DNA of 28,115 bases from Lingula anatina (lineage: Eukaryota > Brachiopoda > Lingulata > Lingulida > Lingulidae): the NCBI RefSeq assembly GCF_001039355.2, contig NW_019776036.1, forward strand, positions 97,250 through 125,364, written 5' to 3'. The position numbers and the translations under genes were made by a program. Position 1 is the first letter of the stretch. Each line of letters opens with the position of its first letter. Under the pieces are notes generated by a model. The model worked only from the letters and a program-made list of their open reading frames with translations. It made no database searches and was not told the origin of the DNA. Shown here piece by piece: positions 18,780 to 28,115 of the stretch.

Positions 18780-21700
18780 CTAAAAGAGACGATAGCGAAT
18801 ATTGTCAGCAACCAAATGATAAAACTGCAGCAGAAAATTTAACCATTTGGCAACACAACTAAATCGGGTGCAAATGGTGTGTTTTTATGACATGGTGTTT
18901 GATTTTCACAATAAGTGTTTTAGTATGATGGTCCTGCACCATTTGTTGTCTTTATAGAACACACTGTAAGTAAAGGGTATACGTCTGATACCTTGTTGAA
19001 CTGAACAAGGCATAAAACTTAAATGTAACTCGTGCTCTAGGTCACACAAACTGTATTTGTCATATCACTTATATTAAATGTGTGAAACATTTAATTCAAA
19101 GCCTATTGGCTGTAAAACTACTTTTCGTTTTGCACTGTGTTAAGTGTGACACTGCATTGTAAGTGACTTCCATACTGGTACCCTATTATATATACATATA
19201 TACTGTATACATGCCAATAAATTGAACTTTATGTCCATACCCTGTTAAGTATCATGATAACCACCAAGTTGATGACTGCTGCAGTGGCTGTGGTGGCCAG
19301 TCTTGCATTCTCTGCCACCAGCTGGTCAGGAGTGGAGTAGAACAGTGTCACTATGACAATCCTGTAGATGATCACACCAAACACAGCAGCCAGAACCAAG
19401 CACAGCTGAAATCAGAGTAAACCATTTACTTTTTTCTGTTTTTTTTTTGGGGGGGGGATACACCTGGGGGAAGAGAGGGGTTTATTTTGAGAGCACACAT
19501 CTTGAGGAATTGGGAGGGGGGGGGGGGGGTTAGACCCTTAATTTCCTCCCAAAACATTACTGTTTTAGAACAATCTTTCAACATCAAAACAAACCTATGA
19601 TGGACCATAGAGGTTAGCCCTTATCCCAAAAGCTACAGAATAAAGAAACTTGATGCTTTTATTTTCCCTTGATAAAATAAAAATCTATTTTAAAATACAT
19701 TCTGTTGGGGTAAATATAAACATTAAAAAGAGTATATATAGTTATAGTCCCTCAAAAAGTCTGCATGCATTAATATTCAAATTTGAAATACAAACCATGA
19801 AGAGAATGACAGAGAACGCTGTGACATATCGAAAGCACTTGCTCCATGCTGGAAGGAATGGTTCATCTGTCTGTAAGTCAAAAATATTGTATGATTACCA
19901 TGTACTAATATAATATTGTGTGCGCGTGTGCCTGTGTGATTGTGATATATATTGATTTTGTACTGGAGACACTTGTGGTATCTTTTTATATGGCAGTTTG
20001 AGTTAAATGTGAAAATAATTATAAATTGTTAACAATTACGATTCAGTGTATTTTTCTCTGGTCCAAGACAAGTTTTACCTGGGTAACTGGATTCTTCTTC
20101 TTGTGGCGAACTGTAGCTTCAAATTCTGGTCTCACGGTTTCCTAGATATAACATGTATCAAATCAGAAAGTAATAGGTATAACAATGCAAGGTGAACAGA
20201 AATGTAAGTTTTCACAGTCAAAGAAAAAAATAAACTTTTTGGTAATTATTTATTGATCAATAATTATTTAATCTCTTATTCATTTATGAGAGTGGTCAAA
20301 CTGACCTTGAAAGTTTTATTGCCCATTGAGGTCCATCAATACATAATACATTAGATCATAACTGGCAAAATATCCCATTCATACTGTATCTCTCTGGCAA
20401 TACATCATCTTACATCCTCCTCCTCAAAATTTGCCACATCCCACTCATACTCTATCTCACTGGCAGTACATCATCTTACCTCTCCTTCCTCCTCAAAATG
20501 TGCCACACCCCACTCATACTCTATCTCACTGGCAGTACATCATCTTACCTCCTCCTCCTCAAAATGTGCCACATCCCACTCATACTCTATCTCAGCCTGC
20601 TTCCGCTTCCAACCTTCAAGGAACATGGTGGCTAAAAAACAATGGGACCTCATTTCATAATTTCACCTGATGGCAGTTTGTTAGACTATTTATTTGAATT
20701 TTTCTAAAAACGTGAAGTTTGATTTTATATCTTACTAAAATACAAAATCACCAGGACTTAGAAAGTGAAAATCAAGTTTAAAGACTGAGGTAGAGAAACA
20801 AACAAAATCAACTGAAAAGTATTCCACCACTGGCTTACCCCATACTGCCATAAATACAGCAAACACCATGGTTCCATAGTTGTCAAACCAGTATGTGACC
20901 ATGGAGTACCTGCAGCTGGAGTAGAGTCTCCAATAGGAACAGTTCTTGTCACACAGTGGACACATGGTAATGTTTCCTGGCCCACTCCGGTCACAGATCT
21001 CATTGCTAGAATTAAAACAATATCTTAAACCATAAGGACTATTCTTACAGCATAGTTATACAGACATTAGTAGGTAGTGATGTGATACAGTAAGTAATGA
21101 TGTGATACAGAACACATGAACTATGGCTTCATTGTACAAATAATTATTTTTAATGTTTAAAATCTGATACTTGTTTCTGTGGTTTATGACACTCTTCTTA
21201 AGTCTCATATTTATTTTTCTTGCCACATGCTTTTTGTAATGTAAAGTTGGTTAAGTAAATAAATCTTATGGTGAACACATAAGGCTTGGTGGGTCTGTTC
21301 AGTGTTGTATTTGACTTGGAACTAAGGCATATAAATATATAAATTGTTGAGCAATTGGTCCCATGTAATTTTTCAAGAAACTTTTGGTAACATTTGCCTT
21401 CACTACTAAGACATATTAAGAGAATCTAGTGTTTGAAACAACAAAAACAAAAGAAACAATATTATTCAGTCATATCATAAACCAAGGAAAACACCCTCAA
21501 AACATACACAAAGTCTAAGCAGGGCAGGTCTATGCAATCCTCACCTTGGTATGTCAGTGCTCAGAGTAGCTAGTCCATAGATAAAGACCACCAAGCCACA
21601 TATGGAAGCTGGAATCAACATCATGGTGTAGTAACCCAGCCATGTAAAGTAGATGGCTATTTTCTCTCCAAAATATTTCCTGAAAAGTAAAAGCAACATT

Positions 21701-21861
21701 AGAAAAATGTTTTGAGCAGATAAATTGATTTGAATAGCAACTTAAATATAGTTTGGACAAGCAAAAGCAGTTTTATAATTTACAATTAAATTATTTGAAA
21801 ATTATTATTTGTAAAAGTGTATCTTGCATTTTACAGAAAACTGTAAGGCATGTAATTTCTT

Positions 21862-21952
<91 letters not shown>

Positions 21953-24900
21953 AAAAAAGGAAAAAAAAAGAAACCATATGTGTATATGTACCAAGAGAGC
22001 TCACCTGATCAGATCCAAAGGCTGGTATTTGTACCATCTTCCAGGTCTGGCCCATTCTTCAAATAGTAGCTAAAATTACACAGATATCAACAATGGAAAC
22101 ACATAATTGATAACAATATCTAAAATATTTTCTTAAATTGTGCAACTTTTAACAAACTAAAACAGACTACCTTTGCAGAGATTTCAACCTTAATACATTA
22201 TTTACTTTCTTTTCAAAGGAGAAACTACACCTGCATTGAAATACTGTACTACATTATCAAAGTTAACTTACTACTCTCTCATTGTCAGCTCCCCAGGTTA
22301 GCACAGAATGTTCCGTCTTATACTTGCCCTAGAAAAAACATTTCAAAATCCAAAACAGTTAGCGGACAGAAAATTATTACAAGGCTTCCATATAAAAATC
22401 TGAAGTGCACTCTTTTCAGGAAGTTTTTAAAACTTACTTTGTATACCAGGAACTTGCAAATCAAATAAACTAAAAAAAGTAAAAATAATATACATGTTTA
22501 AACTACTGAAGAGTCCGAAGTTTTAAAAATATTTATCTTATGTCAAGATACAGAGGGTTAAGCAAATACTATGTATATGCGTTTGTTTAAATTTATAGTG
22601 AAGTGTTGCATTGATTTGTATTTTCATGTTGTATTGCAGTGTGTAGTATAACATTTGGAAAATCAATGTGTCAACCTGTCATGCATGTGCTCATTTCCAC
22701 TTCATGTATTATGTACCTTATTGTATTTTTGTATTTGTTACTGTTTTTGACATTGTTATTTGTAGCTTATAAACTTACTGTGTGAATACTTAATGCATAA
22801 TGTGTCCAAGTTCAATACTAACACTACTACTTATAACAAAAAGAAATAACAGAAGAAGAAAAAGACACAGAGACACCAAGTACCTCATGCAGTGGGTAAG
22901 CTGCTGCAAATGATCCATTATTTATCAACCTTTTGATGCCTGTAATGATTAAAGCAGTGTAAAGTGCATTGGCAAAATGATTGGTAATTTCATTCAAAAT
23001 CACTGATGTCTTTAAATCATCCCTAAAAGATAAGCTTTTTATTAGCGATTTGTCGCCTGTTTGTCACCTGTATAGTATGCCTTTGACAATTAAAGCAAAG
23101 ATATAACTCCAGCAAATCAAAATTAGCAAGTAAAGTGAACCTCTTAAGATAAACTCATTTCCAAGAGCTCAAAAATAAAGATGTATTCATGAATTTTTTT
23201 CATAAAATAAAATTTAAATGCTTTCATAAAATTTCCTCCAATCCCAGCATTCACGATGGAACAATAGCTTACCAAATTTGTCTCTATCAGTGTCATCGTA
23301 TCTCATCCTTGCAAGTATCTCATAGGCCACACGACTACGCTGAGCGTTGGTGAAAAAGGATTCTTTGTCTTTGATCACGAACCTAAGTGAAGGGCATATG
23401 ATGATGACTATATGGAAATTGGAAGACTTCATGACATGTTACACTGCAGATATATCATAAGCATTGAAAATAAAATTTCTTGAAAATAAATGGTAAATTA
23501 TATGAAAATTTTCTAATAAACCACACAGGAACCAAAAGATTTTACACGTATGAAACTTGAACATTAAACTTAAACATAATAACAGAGACAAAATGTACTT
23601 AAGTAAGGTAAACAGTAACTGAAACTTTGCCATCCAACAGAAGCATGTCAAAATGGACAAAAAACTTTGATAAAGCCAAAAAAAACAATCAACATAAAGC
23701 ATTGCTTAACAGGGATGTTATTCCAAGTTGCAAAATAGTCTTCAAAATATACTTATATAAGTAAGACTTATCTTGCAGCAGAAAGAAGAAAGATAAAGAA
23801 GAATGTTCTTACATGTATCAGTCTGTGTATAACATTAAACCAAAAATCTTAACTCAGATTAATACATATATATGTTAACTGAGGAATCATAAACAGATCT
23901 TATTTCATCTCGAGATGGCCAAGGAAAGATATATAAACAATATAAAGCTTATATTATGTGTATGTATATATATAAAGATATATGGTAAAGCAACCCTTAC
24001 ATCCCTCTGCGTCACCAAATGGAAACCGGCGGAAGAAGAATGAATGAATAATGGCAGAGATGAAAAAGAGAAATGATACAGATACTTATTAGTATTTTTT
24101 TATAATAAGATCCACAGGCACCAAAAGCGATCTTTTTTTTTTTTTACATTTACACAACTGTTTCACTTCTAAGTTGATATTTACAGTGTATATTTAATCC
24201 AAACAAACAAACAAAACACTGACTTCACTGAAAAAAGTATTTGTGAAATAATGACACATCATGAAATATTCTCGAACAAAAAGTCAGCAAGAAATTATTT
24301 TTAACCAGCCTAGTTCAAAACTTTATTTTAATTAACACTGTTGTGGTGTGAAGATGGATTTGTCAGTCAATTATATTAGTGACTGTCTTGAAAAAAAAAC
24401 AAAAAAAACTACACATGCAGGGATAAAGCCACTATCCATGGGATATGATGGAAAGCAAAAGTGACAAACCAGGAATCTCTAAGGCTGGTGAGGGAATAAA
24501 TAAATAAATTAATTAAAATAAATAAACAAATGAACAAAGAAGATATGGAAGCTCCCTTTCCAACCAAAATGCAGGTAGCAGACATTTTTTGTTCATATTA
24601 AGCCACATCTGAAAAAAATTCACACTTTTCAAGCTGATGAAAAAAAGTTTTTCTGCTTTTTGAAATTATTTAGCAGGCTTTTTAAAGAAAGAACATCCAC
24701 CAATTTAAATGGGAGTAAATTAATTTGAAAAGTAGTGGCAAATGTTCAAAAAAGGAAAACACTTTGATCAAATCAGTCTACTGAATATCATTATGATTTT
24801 TTCAAAACATAGAAAAAAAAAACATGGCAAGAGAGACCATACCAGGTCTATCTTGTGTATAGATACATTTTAACATTGCATGTTAACTACATTTCAAGTT

Positions 24901-26790
24901 GTTGTTTTTTTTGCCAATACAATGACAGACAAGCTTCATGCAAGCAGATGATGCCTTCATCATGCTAGTCATGCAATTGTGTCTAAACTAATTCACTAAT
25001 CTGTTTACACCACAATGCTTTTGCATGCCTATGCTACATAATATCCTTAGATCAAATATCAAAGCATACATGCTACTTTTTAATATGTCACAGCAATACA
25101 AATGTAAGTTGAGTCAAATTAATAATGGATCAATTTTGACTCAGCAGACTATTAAAATGTACCATGAAACAACTGTGTAAAAATCTAGACAAAATATCAT
25201 GAAGATGGTGGACAAAGGATGGTATGAATGAGTAAAGAAGGTAATTGGGTGCCAAGGTAATATATTAGTAAATATTTTAATGTGTCAAGGAAGATCCTCC
25301 ACCCAAAAATCAAAGAATACTGGTTGTATTCAGAAAAGGGTACAGCAAATTTCTAGATAATGTAGTTATTTTGTAGTCAAGATGAATTCAGCTCATTACA
25401 ACTGGGAAAAAATCAAATAGCGTGATCACATACCAAGCAGGATTCAAAGATACAAAGAGATAAAAATCAATCATCAGGTCCAATCTTCCCATGCACCACG
25501 GACAAACTCAAGAGATGAGAGAGCCAAGCTTCATGCCAAAGCCAGAAGCCAACCATGCTAGTTATACGAATTTATGTTGGAAACCAAAATATTATGAAAG
25601 GGCACCATCTGTGTTTTCAAATATACATCCCTTTTGATTTACTTAAGGCCTTGCTCATCAGTTATGAATGTTCAACAGACAGAAAAAGCTAATGAGCCTT
25701 TTCTAGCACATTGTTATATATGAGGTAGGCTATACGCTTGAAATTTTTTAGTGGTTTTGGGTATTTATCTGCTAAATTAGCTGCATCAAAACAATGTTTT
25801 GTACCAGGTTACTCTTTGCATCTTTAATGCATTAAAATAGCCAAACAGCAAAATACCTTACTTCAAGGATGGTAAATGATGAGACCAAGACATATGTTGA
25901 AGAATGTCAACAGATCGTGCCCCTCTTAATTAAGACCTGCTCCCAAAGTATATCAAAATGCCATTTTAAGAAAGCTTAATCAGAATGCTCAACCATATCA
26001 TTCACAAGCTGTTCAACCAGTAATGGGTTCTTGACAACATGCACACAAGACAGGTTTGTAAATGGTGTGTGACTACTGACTGTTTCATCCTCTCTCTGTC
26101 AAAGGCAGCTGTGAAATAATTGGGTTCTGGCTTTATGATGTCCTCATCCACAGCAAATGGATTGGGGCAAGTCTTCTCAGAGTCATCTGTGGGGTCTATG
26201 TCATTTTCCTAAAATTATCGCGAAAAATAATGAAAAGTATGATTTAAATCATAAAATAATGCATATATAAAGACTGTTCAACATAAACAACTGAAAAGGA
26301 ATAACAGACATATTTCAAGATAATAATACTCCTGCAAGACAAAATGAAATTTACTGTAGTACAATTTCATTGTAGCTGACATTGTCATACATAAAGACAC
26401 TTTTTTAAACTTTCTATAAGAATTTAAAATGTGTTTGGCTATACTAATCAAAAATTGTGTCAAACACCCCATTTCCATAGATTAGATCGACCCACTTTGG
26501 ATCGATCTAACTCGCCCTGAATAGCTGTCAGCCGGGCGGACACGAAAGTTAATTGCCCCTTACGGCTTGTAGTGGGCGGGGACGGACACTTAAGGGGGAT
26601 TATCTGGCGGTAGTCTGGTGAGACTCCCTGCGGTGATAGATCGATCCAAAGTTGTGGGAATAGACCCAAAGTGTATAATGACAGGACTGACCTTAATAGG
26701 CATTTTCATTCTCATCATCTCAGCGTATCTGAGCATTACCTCCCATGGAACATGGATTTTGATGAAGTATGTTTTCTCATCTGTGGATTC
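18631..26790 (-). CDS. Anoctamin (TMEM16 family), thirteen internal exons, partial
   Basis: Minus-strand exons in transcript order: 26790-26692, 26208-26081, 23382-23273, 22939-22884, 22328-22272, 22069-22005, 21679-21545, 21005-20839, 20631-20549, 20141-20079, 19870-19796, 19405-19241 and 18779-18631. All phases agree, giving about 450 residues with no stop. Visible are the cytosolic dimerisation region ([33 protein letters not shown]), the pre-TM segment ([30 protein letters not shown]), TM1, a Cys-rich loop with an N-glycosylation site ([16 protein letters not shown]), TM2 ([20 protein letters not shown]) and TM3-TM5 ending [23 protein letters not shown]. Family knowledge: anoctamins are Ca2+-activated chloride channels or lipid scramblases in plasma or intracellular membranes. 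TM6-TM8, with the Ca2+-binding acidic residues, are missing, as are the N-terminal exons. HKKKNPVT and the RPEFEA region suggest the ANO5/6/7 group, but the Cys loop also resembles ANO1, so no subtype is assigned. Confidence 0.93.
19241..19405 (-). CDS. Anoctamin exon: TM3-TM4
   Basis: 55 codons, phase 0. [20 protein letters not shown] completes TM3; [17 protein letters not shown] starts TM4. Acceptor TTTCAG, donor AGG|GTATGG. Confidence 0.92.
19441..19530 (+). repeat. G-rich tracts in an anoctamin intron
   Basis: Runs of nine G (about 19449), five G, four G, and a run of about fourteen G near 19517 occur within 90 bp, a pattern able to form G-quadruplexes on the plus strand (C-rich in the transcript). 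It is 36-125 bp upstream of the exon 19241-19405 acceptor in the transcript sense. Confidence 0.75.
20362..20594. repeat. Tandem duplication of an anoctamin exon end with its splice donor
   Basis: Copies are 20529-20594 (66 bp, partly the real exon), 20460-20528 (69 bp), 20394-20459 (66 bp), and a decayed partial copy at 20362-20393. Each full copy spans the end of the exon from its EIEYEW-coding part, the Glu run, and the first 20 intronic bases. The duplicate at 20460 keeps a GAG|GTAAG donor; the one at 20394 has lost the GG (ATGTAAG). Confidence 0.92.
20549..20631 (-). CDS. Anoctamin exon: [16 protein letters not shown], adjacent to a partial tandem duplication
   Basis: Acceptor TTTTTAG, donor [29 protein letters not shown] followed by VAHF and four Glu is a strong family motif. 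The last 46 nt of the exon plus 20 nt of the following intron form the template of a tandem repeat in that intron (20362-20594). Confidence 0.93.
20839..21005 (-). CDS. Anoctamin exon: TM1-TM2 extracellular Cys loop and TM2
   Basis: It encodes [20 protein letters not shown], then [20 protein letters not shown] and [16 protein letters not shown]. The spaced cysteines (CD, MCPLCD, NCSYW, SSC) match the disulfide-rich loop of anoctamins, and N-I-T is a glycosylation sequon. Confidence 0.93.
21545..21679 (-). CDS. Anoctamin exon: TM1
   Basis: [20 protein letters not shown] followed by [19 protein letters not shown] gives a clear first transmembrane helix after the IRKYFGEKI motif. Acceptor TTTTCAG, donor CAAG|GTGAGG. 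Confidence 0.93.
21864..21951. repeat. (CA)44 microsatellite in anoctamin intron
   Basis: An uninterrupted CA run, read as UG repeats in the anoctamin transcript, about 53 nt past the donor of exon 22069-22005. Open frames through it are artefacts. Confidence 0.97.
23273..23382 (-). CDS. Anoctamin exon: [15 protein letters not shown]
   Basis: Acceptor CACTTAG, donor TTTG|GTAAGC. It contains the family hallmark FFxxAxRSRxxYEIL in the cytosolic dimerisation domain. Confidence 0.93.
23383..26080. other. Large anoctamin intron (2.7 kb)
   Basis: AT-rich with short A/T runs and no repeat family recognised. One exon-like segment at about 24003-24060 on the minus strand ([13 protein letters not shown] before a GTAAGG donor) is not required for a continuous anoctamin reading frame. 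Confidence 0.6.
26081..26208 (-). CDS. Anoctamin exon: linker and NYFTAAF motif
   Basis: It encodes an acidic linker, then [17 protein letters not shown]. The donor at 26080 (ACA|GTCAGT) is fixed by matching phase with the next exon (CA|G = Gln, then [10 protein letters not shown]), which reproduces the PDYFTAPFxRDR motif of the family. Confidence 0.88.
26495..26651. mobile_element. Short GC-rich inverted-repeat element (MITE-like)
   Basis: CTTTGGATCGATCTA at 26495-26509 is perfectly inverted at 26637-26651, with outer CCCAC (26491-26495) and GTGGG (26654-26658) extending the arms after a small indel. The 127-bp interior is much more GC-rich than the surrounding intron. It starts about 40 bp past an anoctamin splice donor. 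No second copy in the window; class unknown. Confidence 0.7.
26692..26790 (-). CDS. Anoctamin exon: N-terminal dimerisation region start
   Basis: 33 codons, phase 0 at both ends, acceptor ATTTTAG and donor [28 protein letters not shown] matches the conserved KIHxPWEVLxxYAE motif of anoctamin cytosolic domains. Upstream exons lie beyond 26790 and were not recognised inside the window. Confidence 0.92.
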
Positions 26791-27789
26791 CTAAAATATT
26801 ACACATACATATTCACTGATATTCATATTAATCTACACCTTTATAATATAGAATACTTTCAAATGTGTTACTTTTTCCCCCTGAAATGATACTTAACTCG
26901 ACACCAGTAAGTGCATAATGATGGCAATTTGTTTATTTTGTTTCAAAAACTGTGCTGATAATATTCTTGTGCCTCATGCAAAAAAGCTGTAATTATACAA
27001 GATTTAAACTAGGTTAATTATTTCCAATTGACCTGTAACTGATTAAAATGATCTAAAACATAAAAATTAACAAATTAGTACCTGTGTTAATTATGTCTAA
27101 ATGTAAATATAATCCTGGCAGGATATGGTTTTAACATGTCAGAATAAAAATAACTTTCTGCAGCACATTCTTAGATTTACTTACCTTTATCAAGAAATTG
27201 CACAGAGATATGATCTACTGTGACCATAAGACAATATAATTCACAACACACATATCCTACACCAAACATCTATAGCTTTTGTCCTACTAAAACCACAGTC
27301 AGTTATTGTACAGAACATTACTAAAAATTACTTTGAATCTTAAATTTTGATTCACCTAGAGAACTGCGCATACATGTTTATACAGATATTTCTACACTAA
27401 CACTCAAATTTTCTCTGGGATCTTTTTTTTTATTGGGTGGAAAATAAAAACACTGCATCACAAAATAAATACAGGCAATAATCAACATTGCAATATTCTC
27501 CAGATGCTATGTTAGCCAAATATGAAAATAAAAATGAGATGCTCTTCATAACTAAATAAAATAGTACAGAAAATAATAACAACATAATCATTACCCCCTA
27601 GTGCTACCACCTTACCGTGTTTGTCTGCTTGCAACAAATAAGGAATAAATCAAAATATCAGCCTTGAAACTTATTTTGGCTATTCTATTTCAATCTACAG
27701 TCAAATAAGTGGGTAAATTGGAGATATGTTTCTTCACCACCCACCCCAAGTTTTGATACATCACATAATTAGAAAGATTCAAATTTAAC
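26791..27789. other. AT-rich sequence upstream of the first visible anoctamin exon
   Basis: Presumably anoctamin intron. Two donor-like sites on the minus strand (near 27181 and 27613) lack convincing exons. Confidence 0.5.
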
Positions 27790-28115
27790 TAGAGGATCAG
27801 AGAGGCGATACCGCCTCCGAATATTGTACCACCAGCTGGAGCAAGCGCATTCGTATAGACCCCCACATACACAAAATAAGGGACACAGCCACCAGTTTTG
27901 TGCTTGACAAGCTGTAAAAATGCAATCAACAAGAATTTTTAAACTATTGCAAAAAATATATATGGTACAATCAAATTTAAGTTCTTCGTAAGGTAGGTCA
28001 AGGGTCAATTTCAAGGTCACAGTAAATTGCCAGTATATGACTTCCTATTCAAGTTCAAGAGTAACTATGGACCTATCTCTGTCAAGTTTGAAGTTAAAAG
28101 AGAAAGAAATTAGCA
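27790..28115 (-). mobile_element. Helentron/HINE-like element, copy D (cut by window end)
   Basis: It begins with CTAG at 27790, the GAGGCG-ATAC-CGCCTC hairpin, the ATTGTACCACCAGC motif and the first array unit, which has the DR1 variant AGGTCA-A-GGGTCA (27995-28007) and TCAAGGTCA (28010-28018). It is closely similar to copy A over this span. Confidence 0.8.

Noticed and set aside
20431-20670. Plus-strand open frame with a repeated PHPTHTLS motif
   Set aside because: It is the antisense of the duplicated anoctamin exon end; the periodicity comes from the 66-69-bp DNA repeat, not from a repeat protein.
21824-22066. Open frames made of His/Thr or Val/Cys repeats on both strands
   Set aside because: Translations of the CA microsatellite.
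24003-24070. Possible extra anoctamin exon ([13 protein letters not shown] before GTAAGG, minus strand)
   Set aside because: The flanking exons already join in frame and match the family without it; kept only as a possible rare alternative exon.
27181-27220. Possible micro-exon before the first visible anoctamin exon
   Set aside because: It has a good donor (AAAG|GTAAGT), but the acceptor and phase work only with a stop codon or a weak site, and the encoded residues do not resemble anoctamin.

Overview
This is a eukaryotic, almost certainly metazoan, genomic window. It has AT-rich introns with GT/AG splice sites, microsatellites, dispersed non-autonomous transposable elements, and intron-split genes for animal proteins: an anoctamin/TMEM16 channel or scramblase, glutathione reductase, and a long protein ending in a gamma-glutamylcyclotransferase (GGCT)-like domain. 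The repeat elements have the architecture described for bivalve and insect Helentron-associated elements (core tandem repeats, subterminal inverted repeats, end hairpin). I therefore infer a mollusc or other lophotrochozoan draft assembly; the species cannot be named from sequence alone. Nothing prokaryotic is present.

Layout. (1) 101-7208, plus strand: eleven exons in consistent phase encode the last 1,119 residues of a protein whose 5' end lies outside the window. It has a long disordered charged/Ser-rich region, a small Cys cluster and a C-terminal GGCT-like domain. Its probable 3' UTR runs to about 8.5 kb and holds a 20-bp minisatellite. (2) 8769-8828, minus: an isolated exon-like piece of unknown identity, tail-to-tail with gene 1. 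(3) 11438-12513, 14176-15918, 17179-18111 and 27790-end: four co-oriented copies of one non-autonomous element with about 146-bp tandem units. (4) 12744-16131, minus: three internal exons of glutathione reductase. (5) 18631-26790, minus: thirteen internal exons (about 450 residues) of an anoctamin, from the cytosolic dimerisation region through about the fifth transmembrane segment.

Two single-N characters, at 11864 and 17178, each sit where repeat sequence jumps abruptly. They are best read as collapsed scaffold gaps. The anoctamin loses its C-terminal exons, and glutathione reductase its N-terminal exons, on either side of the N at 17178. Glutathione reductase loses its C-terminal exons towards the N at 11864. 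The apparent truncations are therefore probably assembly artefacts at repeats rather than pseudogenes.

The most notable signal is that every copy of the repeat carries nuclear-receptor-like sites: perfect or near-perfect DR1 (AGGTCA-N-AGGTCA), plus TCAAGGTCA or its reverse complement in most copies. They recur once per 146-bp unit and again in the core, so the element could disperse arrays of RXR/HNF4/ERR-type sites. Other notable points are a probable catalytic-Glu-to-Thr change in the GGCT-like domain, and a tandem duplication of an anoctamin exon end together with its splice donor. The three genes have no evident shared pathway.
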